64,000 bases of DNA from Bacteroidota bacterium (GTDB lineage Bacteria > Bacteroidota > Ignavibacteria > Kapaibacteriales > HRBIN21): positions 62,001 to 126,000 of the forward strand of contig JAUQPR010000007.1 in assembly GCA_030550275.1 (NCBI GenBank), written 5' to 3'. Made by a program: the position numbers and the translations under genes. Shown piece after piece: positions 20,891 to 28,848 of the stretch (position 1 is the stretch's first letter; the number at the start of each line of letters is the position of its first letter). Under the pieces are notes generated by a model. The model was not told the DNA's origin, did no database searches, and worked only from the letters and a program-made list of their open reading frames with translations.

Positions 20891-23758
20891 ATGTGCAAGC
20901 GCTGGTGCTGGGCAATCCTGCTCATCGGTATTGCTACTCAGGCGGGGGCAGTGCCGATCGTTGTGAAGCTGCGCGAGAGGAGTGGGGCATTCCTCCAGTG
21001 GGAGCGGGCGGGGCGCAGTGGGATGCTTTCCGAACTCTCGGCGGTCCTTGGGGTACACTCGGCGCGCCCGTTGGTTCCGGAGGGGCTCCTGCATGCACTG
21101 CGGCAGCGGGCACAGCAGGCGCAGCAGGCGCCCAGAGGCGCCTCAGCGCAGATTGAGAGGCTTCGGCAGATTGCCATCCTGGAGCTGCCTTCGGCGGTGG
21201 ATACGGCGCTGCTTCTACGCAAGCTCGCTCGCCATCCAGCCGTCGAGTACGCGGAGGCGCTTCCGGAGCGCCGGATCTGTGGGGTGCCGAACGACCCGCT
21301 CGTCGCCGAGCAGTATGCGCTGCGGCTTATCCGCGCCTTCGATGCTTGGGAGCTGCTGCCGCAAGGAGCGCAGCCCGTCATCGTCGGCGTAGTGGATACG
21401 GGTGTGGACCCTCAGCACCCCGACCTTGCTGACAACATCTTCCTCAACCCTGGGGAGACTGGGCTTGACGACCAAGGGCGCGACCGGCGTACCAACGGCG
21501 TGGATGACGATGGCAACGGCTTCGTGGACGACTGGTGGGGCTGGGACTTCGCCGCCGGTGACGGAAGCCTGCAGGATAACGATCCCCGCCCGGGCAACCC
21601 ACACGGGACGCATGTGGCGGGCATCATCGGAGCGGTTGTCAACAATGCTCGGGGTATTGCAGGGGTGGTGCCCTCGGTGCGGCTACTTGTAGTCAAGATC
21701 GGACCCGATAACCCTGCGTCGCCCGCCATCTACAACAGCTACCAAGGCGTGCTCTACGCGGCGGCGATGGGAGCGCAGGTCATCAACTGCAGTTGGGGAG
21801 GACCCGGGCGTTCGGAGTCCGAACACGACGTCATCCGCACGGCGGCTGCGTTGGGGGCAGCCATTGTCGCCGCTGCAGGCAACGACGGAATGCGCGCTCC
21901 ATTCTATCCGGCAGCCTATCCGGAGGTGCTCTCGGTTGCGGCAACGGACTCGGCGGACAACAAGTCCTACTACTCCAACTACCACGCCACCGTAGGAGTG
22001 ACGGCACCCGGGGATGACATCCTCTCGACGCTGCCCGGCGGACTCTACGGGCGTATGTCTGGCACCTCGATGGCGGCGCCGGTAGCAAGTGGGGTTGTGG
22101 CGCTGGTACGGCAGAGCTTCCCCTCGTACAGCGCCGAGCAGGCGCTCGCACGCGTGATGAAGAGCGCTGATAACATCGAACGGCAACAGCCTTGGCTGGC
22201 GGGATTGCTCGGCTGGGGGCGGGTCAATGCGTACCGCGCGTTGGCGGAGAGCACGCTCTACTTCTGCCGCATTGATAGCCTCATCATCGAGGACGCCGAT
22301 GGCGATGGCTTCTTCGACCGGAACGATGAGCTGCTCATCCGGCTGCGGGTGCGTAATGTCCTGGATGCCCTCGATAGCGCAAGCCTGGAGGTGTTCACGC
22401 CGCTGGTGCCCGCGCCGCAGTACCTTGTGCGCCGAGTCAATGTGGAGGCGCTTGCACCGGGCGAAGCACGCTGGGCGTCGGAAGTATTGCGGCTACGCCT
22501 GCCGCAGGACATCCCCGATAACACCGTCATGGAGCTACGCTTCAGCGTGCGCCGAGGAAGCGAGCTTGTCGGACGCACGACGGCAAGTGTAGTGCTGCGT
22601 CCCAGCTACCGCACGCTGGCGGCAAACAACATCGCCGTGACCTTCAACAGCATCGGCAACATCGCCTTCAACGACTATCCGGACAACACGCAGGGCGATG
22701 GCTTCCGCTATCGCTCCAGCATGAACCTGCTCTTTGAAGGCGCGCTCATGGTGGGCATCTCGCCCGAGAGGCTTTCCAACGTGGCGCGAGGGGCAATGCA
22801 GGCGCAGCAGGACCGCTCCTTCGTTGCACGCCAAGCTCTGCAGCTATGGCAGCCCGGAACCCAAGCAGCCGCGCAAGCCGAAGCCATCTTCGCCGATGAG
22901 CAGCGCCCGGGGGACCTGGGAGTGGAGGTGCGCCAGCGAATCTACCAGTTCGCGCACCCGGAGGAGTGGCGCGACTTCGTGCTGGTGCTCTTCGATATCC
23001 TCAACCGCACAAGCGAGCGCTTCGATTCGATGTACGCCGGCTGGTATCTGGACTGGGACATCGGACCCTCGGCATTGGGCGACCGCGCCGTCTGGGATGA
23101 CTCCAGTGCCATCGGCTATGTCTACCACGAGGAGCGTCCGGGCTACCCCATGGGCGGGGCAGTGGTGGTGAGCAACCAAGGGGTGAACTTCTTCGCCGTG
23201 GACAATGACGGTCGGAGCGACGACAACCCCGGCGTCTACGACGGCTTCACGCGCGCGGAGAAGTGGCGCATGATGAGCAGTGGCATTGCCCGCAAGCGCT
23301 CCTCGCGCACGGATGCCTCGATGGTGATTGCTGCCGGTCCAATCCGGCTGCTGCCGGGCGATACCGCCCGTGTGGCGCTGGCATTGGTGGCGGGGATGAC
23401 GGTCGAGGAGCTGCGCCGTGCTGCTACAGCAGCTCGGCAGGCAGCAGCGTCGCTGGGAGTGGATACCATTGATTGGCGCTTCCTGCCGCAGCGCCTCCAG
23501 GCAACCATTCGACCCTCGGTGTGGACGCCTGGCAATCCCCTACCGAGACTACGGGTGGAGCTCCCTGAACAGCGCTACCTGCGCGTGCTGCTCGTGGATG
23601 CGCTCGGCAGGCGCGTTGACGAGCTCTTTGCCGGCAGAGGCGAGCCGGGCGCGCTCGAGCAGACACTGCCGGTTTCGGCGCTCGGCAGTGGGGTGTACTT
23701 CATCTACCTCCTTGCCGGACGCGAGGGAATGGTTGTGCCCCTCCAAGTCGTGCGGTGA
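20891..23758 (+). CDS. Secreted subtilisin-like serine protease with sorting-like C-terminus
   Basis: The 955-residue protein is a peptidase family S8 member. A signal peptide covers about residues 1-20 (ILLIGIATQAGA). The triad is Asp169 in VVDTGVDPQHPDL, His238 in NPHGTHVAGIIG and Ser393 in SGTSMAAPVASG, with the oxyanion Asn331 in AAGND. After the catalytic domain come roughly 480 residues including FNDYPDNTQGDGFRY, shared in pattern with the second subtilase at 28849-31698. The C-terminal 75 residues (VLLVDALGRRVDELFAG ... LGSGVYFIYLLAGREG) resemble a type IX secretion sorting domain. It is likely surface-attached or released. The start ATG 20891 was chosen for the signal peptide. Confidence 0.92.
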   Translation: MCKRWCWAILLIGIATQAGAVPIVVKLRERSGAFLQWERAGRSGMLSELSAVLGVHSARPLVPEGLLHALRQRAQQAQQAPRGASAQIERLRQIAILELPSAVDTALLLRKLARHPAVEYAEALPERRICGVPNDPLVAEQYALRLIRAFDAWELLPQGAQPVIVGVVDTGVDPQHPDLADNIFLNPGETGLDDQGRDRRTNGVDDDGNGFVDDWWGWDFAAGDGSLQDNDPRPGNPHGTHVAGIIGAVVNNARGIAGVVPSVRLLVVKIGPDNPASPAIYNSYQGVLYAAAMGAQVINCSWGGPGRSESEHDVIRTAAALGAAIVAAAGNDGMRAPFYPAAYPEVLSVAATDSADNKSYYSNYHATVGVTAPGDDILSTLPGGLYGRMSGTSMAAPVASGVVALVRQSFPSYSAEQALARVMKSADNIERQQPWLAGLLGWGRVNAYRALAESTLYFCRIDSLIIEDADGDGFFDRNDELLIRLRVRNVLDALDSASLEVFTPLVPAPQYLVRRVNVEALAPGEARWASEVLRLRLPQDIPDNTVMELRFSVRRGSELVGRTTASVVLRPSYRTLAANNIAVTFNSIGNIAFNDYPDNTQGDGFRYRSSMNLLFEGALMVGISPERLSNVARGAMQAQQDRSFVARQALQLWQPGTQAAAQAEAIFADEQRPGDLGVEVRQRIYQFAHPEEWRDFVLVLFDILNRTSERFDSMYAGWYLDWDIGPSALGDRAVWDDSSAIGYVYHEERPGYPMGGAVVVSNQGVNFFAVDNDGRSDDNPGVYDGFTRAEKWRMMSSGIARKRSSRTDASMVIAAGPIRLLPGDTARVALALVAGMTVEELRRAATAARQAAASLGVDTIDWRFLPQRLQATIRPSVWTPGNPLPRLRVELPEQRYLRVLLVDALGRRVDELFAGRGEPGALEQTLPVSALGSGVYFIYLLAGREGMVVPLQVVR

Positions 23759-24003
23759 TGCTGCTGGAGCGCTACGCGGAGTTGCTCCGTTTGGTCGAGG
23801 GGATGCAGAGGGACTTCGAGCGCTTCGCGCTCAAGCAGAACCGGCGCGCGGGCATACGGCTGCGCAAGCAGCTCCAGGAGCTCCGCCGCCTGGCAAAGGA
23901 GATTCGCCAGGAGATTCAGCAGGTGCGCCGTACCTTCCCGCCGCGTCCGAAGCGGCGTCGGGACCGAGCCGAGTACAGCAGTAGCTCCGGCAGCGGCGCC
24001 TAA
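23758..24003 (+). CDS. Histone H1-like (Hc1-type) protein
   Basis: The 81-residue protein is highly charged and largely helical. The pattern [12 protein letters not shown], then [20 protein letters not shown], matches the short Bacteroidota histone H1-like Hc1 family (related to chlamydial Hc1). A Lys/Arg-rich tail RPKRRRDR follows. It may bind DNA as a nucleoid-associated protein. The ATG overlaps the subtilase stop by one base (TGATG). Its stop codon lies inside the TAATTTTG promoter-like element for fumC. Confidence 0.82.
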   Translation: MLLERYAELLRLVEGMQRDFERFALKQNRRAGIRLRKQLQELRRLAKEIRQEIQQVRRTFPPRPKRRRDRAEYSSSSGSGA

Positions 24004-24008
24004 TTTTG
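24001..24008 (+). promoter_or_regulatory. Putative -7 element TAATTTTG upstream of fumC
   Basis: An exact TAnnTTTG match overlapping the TAA stop of the Hc1-like gene and lying 34 bases upstream of the fumC ATG. This suggests fumC is transcribed on its own from this point. Confidence 0.58.
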
Positions 24009-24041
24009 CCTGGCACGGTTGAACAGCTTCACACAGGCGCA

Positions 24042-25448
24042 ATGCGGACTCGTATCGAGACCGATACAATGGGCGCCGTCGAGGTGCCTGCGGACAAGTA
24101 CTGGGGAGCACAGACGGCGCGCTCGCTGCAGCACTTTGCAATTGGGACGGAGCGGATGCCGCGCGAGCTCATCCGCGCGCTGGGCATCGTCAAGAAGGCT
24201 GCTGCACTGGTCAATGCGGAGTTGGGGCTGCTGCCGCCGGAGAAGGCGCAGCTCATTGTGCGCGCTGCCGATGAGGTCATCGAGGGTCGGCTCGATGAGC
24301 ACTTCCCCTTGTCGGTCTGGCAGACGGGCTCCGGAACGCAGACCAACATGAACGTCAACGAAGTCATCGCCAACCGAGCAATCGAACTTGCCGGAGGCGA
24401 GCTGGGAAGCAAGCGACCGATCCACCCGAACGACGACGTCAACAAGTCGCAGAGCTCCAATGACGTGTTCCCGACGGCGATGCACATCGCCGCCGCAGAG
24501 CAGCTCGTGCACACGCTGCTGCCGGCGGTGCGCGAACTCCAGCAGACGCTTCAGCGCAAGTCCGAGGAGTTCGCCGACATCATCAAGATCGGGCGGACGC
24601 ACCTGATGGATGCGGTCCCGCTGACCTTGGGGCAGGAGTTCTCCGGCTACGCGCACCAGCTTGCCAATGCAATCCGGCGCATCGAGGCGGTCTTGCCCGA
24701 TCTCTACGAGCTTGCAATCGGTGGGACGGCGGTCGGCACCGGACTCAACACGCATCCGGAGTTTGCCGAGCGCATGGCAGCCAAGATCGCCGAACTGACC
24801 GGATTGCCCTTCGTTTCGGCGCCGAACAAGTTCGAGGCGCTCGCTGCCCATGATGCCCTGGTCTGGGCGCACGGGGCGGTGCGCACGCTGGCGGTGGCTC
24901 TGCACAAGATTGCCAACGACATCCGCTGGATGGCATCGGGACCGCGGGCGGGGCTGGCGGAGATCCGCATCCCGGAGAACGAGCCCGGCTCCTCGATCAT
25001 GCCCGGCAAGGTCAATCCGACGCAATCGGAGGCGATGACCATGGTCGCCGTCCAAGTGCTCGGCAACGATGTCACCATCAGCATCGCCGGGGCATCGGGC
25101 GCCTTCGAGCTCAACGTCTACAAGCCCGTCATCATCTACAACTTCCTGCAGAGCGTGCGGCTGCTGAGTGACACCTGCCGCATGTTCAACCGCTACTGCG
25201 CCGTCGGTATCGAGCCGAATCGGGAGCGCCTGCGCCAGTACGTGGAGCAATCGCTGATGCTGGTGACGGCGCTCAACCCCTACATCGGCTACGACAACGC
25301 TGCCCGGATTGCCAAATACGCCTACCAGACGGGCAAGACGCTCAAGGAAGCCGCCGTCGAGCTGGGGTTGCTGAGCGCCGAGGAGTTCGACCGGATTGTG
25401 CGTCCGGAGGCGATGGTTCGCCCGAACCTGGGTAGTGGCTCAGGCTGA
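24042..25448 (+). CDS. fumC: Fumarate hydratase class II
   Basis: The 468-residue protein hydrates fumarate to malate in the TCA cycle. It has the superfamily signature [16 protein letters not shown], the substrate-binding segment [12 protein letters not shown], and [17 protein letters not shown] and [17 protein letters not shown], all typical of FumC rather than aspartase or argininosuccinate lyase. Length is normal. The start at 24042 ([11 protein letters not shown]) fits the family N-terminus. The 3' end overlaps the purM 3' end on the opposite strand by 9 bases. Confidence 0.97.
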   Translation: MRTRIETDTMGAVEVPADKYWGAQTARSLQHFAIGTERMPRELIRALGIVKKAAALVNAELGLLPPEKAQLIVRAADEVIEGRLDEHFPLSVWQTGSGTQTNMNVNEVIANRAIELAGGELGSKRPIHPNDDVNKSQSSNDVFPTAMHIAAAEQLVHTLLPAVRELQQTLQRKSEEFADIIKIGRTHLMDAVPLTLGQEFSGYAHQLANAIRRIEAVLPDLYELAIGGTAVGTGLNTHPEFAERMAAKIAELTGLPFVSAPNKFEALAAHDALVWAHGAVRTLAVALHKIANDIRWMASGPRAGLAEIRIPENEPGSSIMPGKVNPTQSEAMTMVAVQVLGNDVTISIAGASGAFELNVYKPVIIYNFLQSVRLLSDTCRMFNRYCAVGIEPNRERLRQYVEQSLMLVTALNPYIGYDNAARIAKYAYQTGKTLKEAAVELGLLSAEEFDRIVRPEAMVRPNLGSGSG

Positions 25449-26429
25449 GATGATCTCCCCGATGACCCTAGGGGAGTCTTCGGCGCAGAGCGTGAGCACC
25501 TCTGCGACGTGCTCCGGAGGCACAACCAGCACCATGCCGATGCCGAGGTTGAAGACGCGGCGCATCTCCTCGGTGGGGATATCGCCGGCGCGCTGAATGA
25601 GCTGGAATAGCGGGGGCACCGTCCAGCTCTCCCAGCGGAGGAGCGGCTGTGTATTCGGCGGGAGGATGCGCTGGAGATTGCCCAGAATCCCGCCGCCGGT
25701 CACGTGTGCCATGCCCGAAAGCAGCCCGCGCTCCAGCACCGGCAGCAGCGTCTCCGCATACGAACGGTGAATGGCAAGCAGGGCTTCCCCCAGGGAGCTC
25801 CCCAGCTCCTCAACGTAGGAGTCCAGCGGGTAGCTCTCCAGCGCGCGCAGCGCCAGAGAGTAGCCGTTCGTGTGCAATCCGCTGGAAGCCAACCCCACGA
25901 GCACGTGCCCGGGGCGGATCGCACGACCGTCCAGGATGCGCTCCCGCTCGACGATGCCGATGATGGTGCCCGCCAGGTCGTACTCCCCTGGGGCGTAGAT
26001 GGAGGGGAGCTCGGCGGTCTCGCCGCCGATGAGCGCGCAGCCGTGTTTGCGGCATGCTGTGACGATACCGCCGATCACCTGTTCGGCAACGTTGGGCTCC
26101 AGGCGCCCAGTGGCGAAGTAGTCCAGGAAGAACAGCGGGCGCGCCCCACCGCAGAGGATGTCGTTGACGCAATGGTTGACCAGGTCCTGCCCAATGGTGC
26201 TGTGGATGCCCAGGCGAATTGCCAGCTTGAGCTTTGTGCCGACGCCGTCGGTGCTGGCAACCAACACAGGGTGCTGGTAGGAGGGGAAGCGCGCATCGTA
26301 GAAGCCGCCGAAGTGCCCGATATCGGTGAGCACCTCGGGCGTGAAGGTCGAGCGGACCAAGCCACGGATGCGGCGGACCAGCTCCTCGGCGGCATCCAGG
26401 TTGACCCCGGCGTCCTTATACGTCAGCAT
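25440..26429 (-). CDS. purM: Phosphoribosylformylglycinamidine cyclo-ligase
   Basis: The 329-residue AIR synthetase closes the imidazole ring in purine synthesis. Recognisable segments are [20 protein letters not shown], the ATP-site sequence [37 protein letters not shown] and [12 protein letters not shown]. The ATG at 26429 starts exactly at the family N-terminus and overlaps the end of the glycosyltransferase gene by 7 bases. The gene is last in a minus-strand run headed by the second subtilase, and convergent with fumC with overlapping stop codons. Confidence 0.96.
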   Translation of the reverse strand: MLTYKDAGVNLDAAEELVRRIRGLVRSTFTPEVLTDIGHFGGFYDARFPSYQHPVLVASTDGVGTKLKLAIRLGIHSTIGQDLVNHCVNDILCGGARPLFFLDYFATGRLEPNVAEQVIGGIVTACRKHGCALIGGETAELPSIYAPGEYDLAGTIIGIVERERILDGRAIRPGHVLVGLASSGLHTNGYSLALRALESYPLDSYVEELGSSLGEALLAIHRSYAETLLPVLERGLLSGMAHVTGGGILGNLQRILPPNTQPLLRWESWTVPPLFQLIQRAGDIPTEEMRRVFNLGIGMVLVVPPEHVAEVLTLCAEDSPRVIGEIISA

Positions 26430-27256
26430 TGGTGCGGCGATTGGGATGGGGGACAAGCACAGCTTCGCACAGGCTGCCAAGCTCGGACCAGCGAGCGCCC
26501 CAACATCCAGGCTGCCAGGGCATTTGCCGTCCAGAGCGCGAGCGTGCGCACGTACCCGTACTGGCGATACCGGCGCGGGGATTCGTAGACGAGTAGCGTC
26601 CACTCCATTCGGATGCGCCCGAGCCGACGCAGCCGACGGTAGAGGTCGAAATCCTCTCCGGCATACAGCCGCTCATCGTAGCCGCCCACGCGCCAGAAGG
26701 GTTCGGCGCGCACGATGTGGCATTCACCCCGCCCCATTCCGATGCCCAGTGCGTTGAGCAGCCACACGTAGCGGTTGTACAGCCAGTGGAAGATGCGGTC
26801 CTGGAGCTGCTCGTGTGCCGGATGGACTCGGACAGGGCAGCACAGGGCAATCTCCTGTGGGCATCGCTCTGCCCACGTGGTGATGCGCTCCAAGAAGCCA
26901 GGCGGATCGGCAGGGATGGTGTCGGCGTTGAGGAAGATGAGCACCGGCGCGCACGCCACAGCAGCTCCCCAGTTGCGCCCTTGGGCAATGCTTTGCCGCT
27001 GAGTTCCACGGTAGACAACGAGAAGGTCGGCATGGCGTTCGGCGATGGCGAGCGTTCCATCGGTGCTGCCACCATCGCTGATGATGAGCTCTACGCCGAA
27101 GCGCTGCCGCAGCTCCAGCGGGAACGCTGCCAGGGTGCTCTCCAGCGTGCTCTCCTCCTGCAGGGTCGGGATGATGAGGCTGAGCCGAACCGCTGACTCG
27201 GCAATGCGCCGGTGCTGCTGCACGTGGGCATCCCGGGGCAGGCTCCGTGATGCCAT
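26423..27256 (-). CDS. Family 2 glycosyltransferase
   Basis: The 277-residue protein has a GT2 (GT-A fold) domain: LSLIIPTLQEE at the start of the fold, ELIISDGGSTDGTLAIA for nucleotide-sugar binding, and FLNADTIP as the DxD-like motif. ECHIVRAEPFWRVGGYDERL and AGEDFDLYRRL provide the catalytic-region acidic residues. It resembles the transferases often annotated as TIGR04283-like. A C-terminal hydrophobic stretch (LALWTANALAAWMLG) may associate with the membrane. The acceptor is unknown. The start is 2 bases past the stop of the OmpA-like gene. Confidence 0.88.
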   Translation of the reverse strand: MASRSLPRDAHVQQHRRIAESAVRLSLIIPTLQEESTLESTLAAFPLELRQRFGVELIISDGGSTDGTLAIAERHADLLVVYRGTQRQSIAQGRNWGAAVACAPVLIFLNADTIPADPPGFLERITTWAERCPQEIALCCPVRVHPAHEQLQDRIFHWLYNRYVWLLNALGIGMGRGECHIVRAEPFWRVGGYDERLYAGEDFDLYRRLRRLGRIRMEWTLLVYESPRRYRQYGYVRTLALWTANALAAWMLGRSLVRAWQPVRSCACPPSQSPHQC

Positions 27257-27258
27257 CG

Positions 27259-28053
27259 CTACTCGACGAGCTCGCGCACGTCATCCACGAAGACCGTAAC
27301 CGTGGGAGCCACGCTCAGCGGGCGCGCGATCGGCAGTGGAGGGAGCTCCGGCACGATGCGGATCCGCTCCTCTCCGTCGCGGACTCCGGCAAGAGCTTTG
27401 GCGACGGCGTCCGCGCGCGCCTGAAGGAACTGCTGCGCCCGCTCCAGCAGCGTCGGCGGTGCAGCTCCGGAGGGTGCAGGTGCAGTTCTGGAGCGCTTGC
27501 GCGAGGAGCTCTTCGGCGAAGTGCCCTTCCCGGGTGCTGGTTCATCCACGAAGCGCGTGTCCAGCATTGCCACGTGGACGCTCACGCGCAGGGAGCGGTT
27601 GCGGTTGAGGAGCTGGACCAACTCCTCCAACTGCTGGCGCGCTTGCGGGCGCAGCGTCGTGCTCCCTGGGTCGAACGCATGCAAGCGCAGCAGCTCCATC
27701 CCCTTGCGCAGCACGCGCACGCTGAAGCGCATCGGCAGCTCGGTGTACTCGCGCACGGCGGGGATACGAACGGTATCGGATTTCCGCAGCACGTTGTACC
27801 CGCGGAAGGTGAGCACGTAGCTCTGCCCCGGCTGCAGCACCAGCTCGAAGCTCCCAGTGCGGCTGTCGCTTCTGCCCATCTGGAGCCGCTTCCCGGAGAG
27901 GTCACGCAGTTCAAATTCCGTCCCAACAGGCGTTCCCGTGGTCGAGTCCACCACCGTGCCCCGCAACAGGACGACCACAGAGAGCTGTGCAGAGGCGCTC
28001 GCCGAAGCGGCAAGCCATCCCAGCAGCAACAGCGTGCCGATGCGTTGCATCAT
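27259..28053 (-). CDS. OmpA-like envelope protein
   Basis: The 264-residue protein has a signal peptide (LLLLGWLAASASASAQ). Residues about 28-112 form a carboxypeptidase-regulatory-like beta domain (LLRGTVVDSTTGTPVG). From about residue 117 the pattern of an OmpA C-terminal domain appears: LHAFDPGSTTLRPQARQQLE, LEELVQLLNRNRSLRVSVHV, and later a helix like RAQQFLQARADAVAKAL. The canonical middle is interrupted by a Ser/Arg/Pro-rich insertion around residues 165-200, so peptidoglycan binding is uncertain. It overlaps the enoyl-CoA hydratase stop by 4 bases (ATGA). Confidence 0.78.
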   Translation of the reverse strand: MMQRIGTLLLLGWLAASASASAQLSVVVLLRGTVVDSTTGTPVGTEFELRDLSGKRLQMGRSDSRTGSFELVLQPGQSYVLTFRGYNVLRKSDTVRIPAVREYTELPMRFSVRVLRKGMELLRLHAFDPGSTTLRPQARQQLEELVQLLNRNRSLRVSVHVAMLDTRFVDEPAPGKGTSPKSSSRKRSRTAPAPSGAAPPTLLERAQQFLQARADAVAKALAGVRDGEERIRIVPELPPLPIARPLSVAPTVTVFVDDVRELVE

Positions 28054-28823
28054 TGCCCTTGCGCTTTGTGGGACGAGAGGAATTGTTCGATGCCCTGGCG
28101 GAACTCCTCGGTCGTGCGGATGAGGACGTTGAGTCCGGCGGCGTAGTGAAGTGCCGCCTCCGGCACCATCCCCGGCAGGCGAGTCAGCAGTGCTTTCGTC
28201 AGCCGGAGGGAATCCGCGCTGTAACTTGCCAGGCGGCGTGCCAGCTCGTCGGTGAAGGCATCCAACTGCTCATCTTCGACGACGTAGCTCACCAGACCCA
28301 GCCGCTCGGCTTCCTCGGCGGAGAGGAGCTCGGCGCTCAGCAGCAGCCGTCGGGCGCGCTGCTCGCCGATCTTGTGCACCAGGAACACGCCCACAATTGC
28401 GGGGATGAAGCCCAGGCGCACCTCCGAATACCCAAAGCGTGCCCCCGTACGGGCAGCCACGATGAAGTCGCACACACTGGCAAGACCGCAGCCTCCGGCA
28501 ATCGCTGGACCGTGCACCTTTGCAATGACGGGCTTCGGAAAGCTGTAGATGCGCCAGAGGACGCGGGCAAGGAGCTCGGAATCGGCAAGGTTCTCCATCG
28601 GTGTAAACGCCGTCAGCTCGCGCAGGTATGCCAAGTCCGCTCCGGCGCAGAATGCCGGTCCGGCGCCCTCCAGCACGATGGCGCGGATGCGGCTATCAGC
28701 TTCTGCTTCTGCAAAGCGCTGCTCCAGCTCCTGCAGCAGTTGCGGGCTGAGCGCATTGCGCTTCTCCGGGCGATTCAGTCGGATGCGAGCGTATCCATCG
28801 GCGGCGAGCAGTTCAACCAGCAT
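28050..28823 (-). CDS. Enoyl-CoA hydratase/isomerase family protein
   Basis: The 257-residue crotonase-fold protein has LNRPEKRNALSPQLLQELE at the N-terminus, the oxyanion region GAGPAFCAGADLAYLREL, and VHGPAIAGGCGLASVCDFIVA. The Glu-containing segment FGYSEVRLGFIPAIVG supplies one of the two catalytic acidic residues of hydratases. It may act in fatty-acid, amino-acid or polyhydroxyalkanoate-related acyl-CoA metabolism; the neighbours give no clue. The ATG at 28823 lies 25 bases after the subtilase stop and gives the normal family length. Confidence 0.9.
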   Translation of the reverse strand: MLVELLAADGYARIRLNRPEKRNALSPQLLQELEQRFAEAEADSRIRAIVLEGAGPAFCAGADLAYLRELTAFTPMENLADSELLARVLWRIYSFPKPVIAKVHGPAIAGGCGLASVCDFIVAARTGARFGYSEVRLGFIPAIVGVFLVHKIGEQRARRLLLSAELLSAEEAERLGLVSYVVEDEQLDAFTDELARRLASYSADSLRLTKALLTRLPGMVPEAALHYAAGLNVLIRTTEEFRQGIEQFLSSHKAQGQ

Positions 28824-28848
28824 TGGGAGGACCGCTGTGTGTGGGACA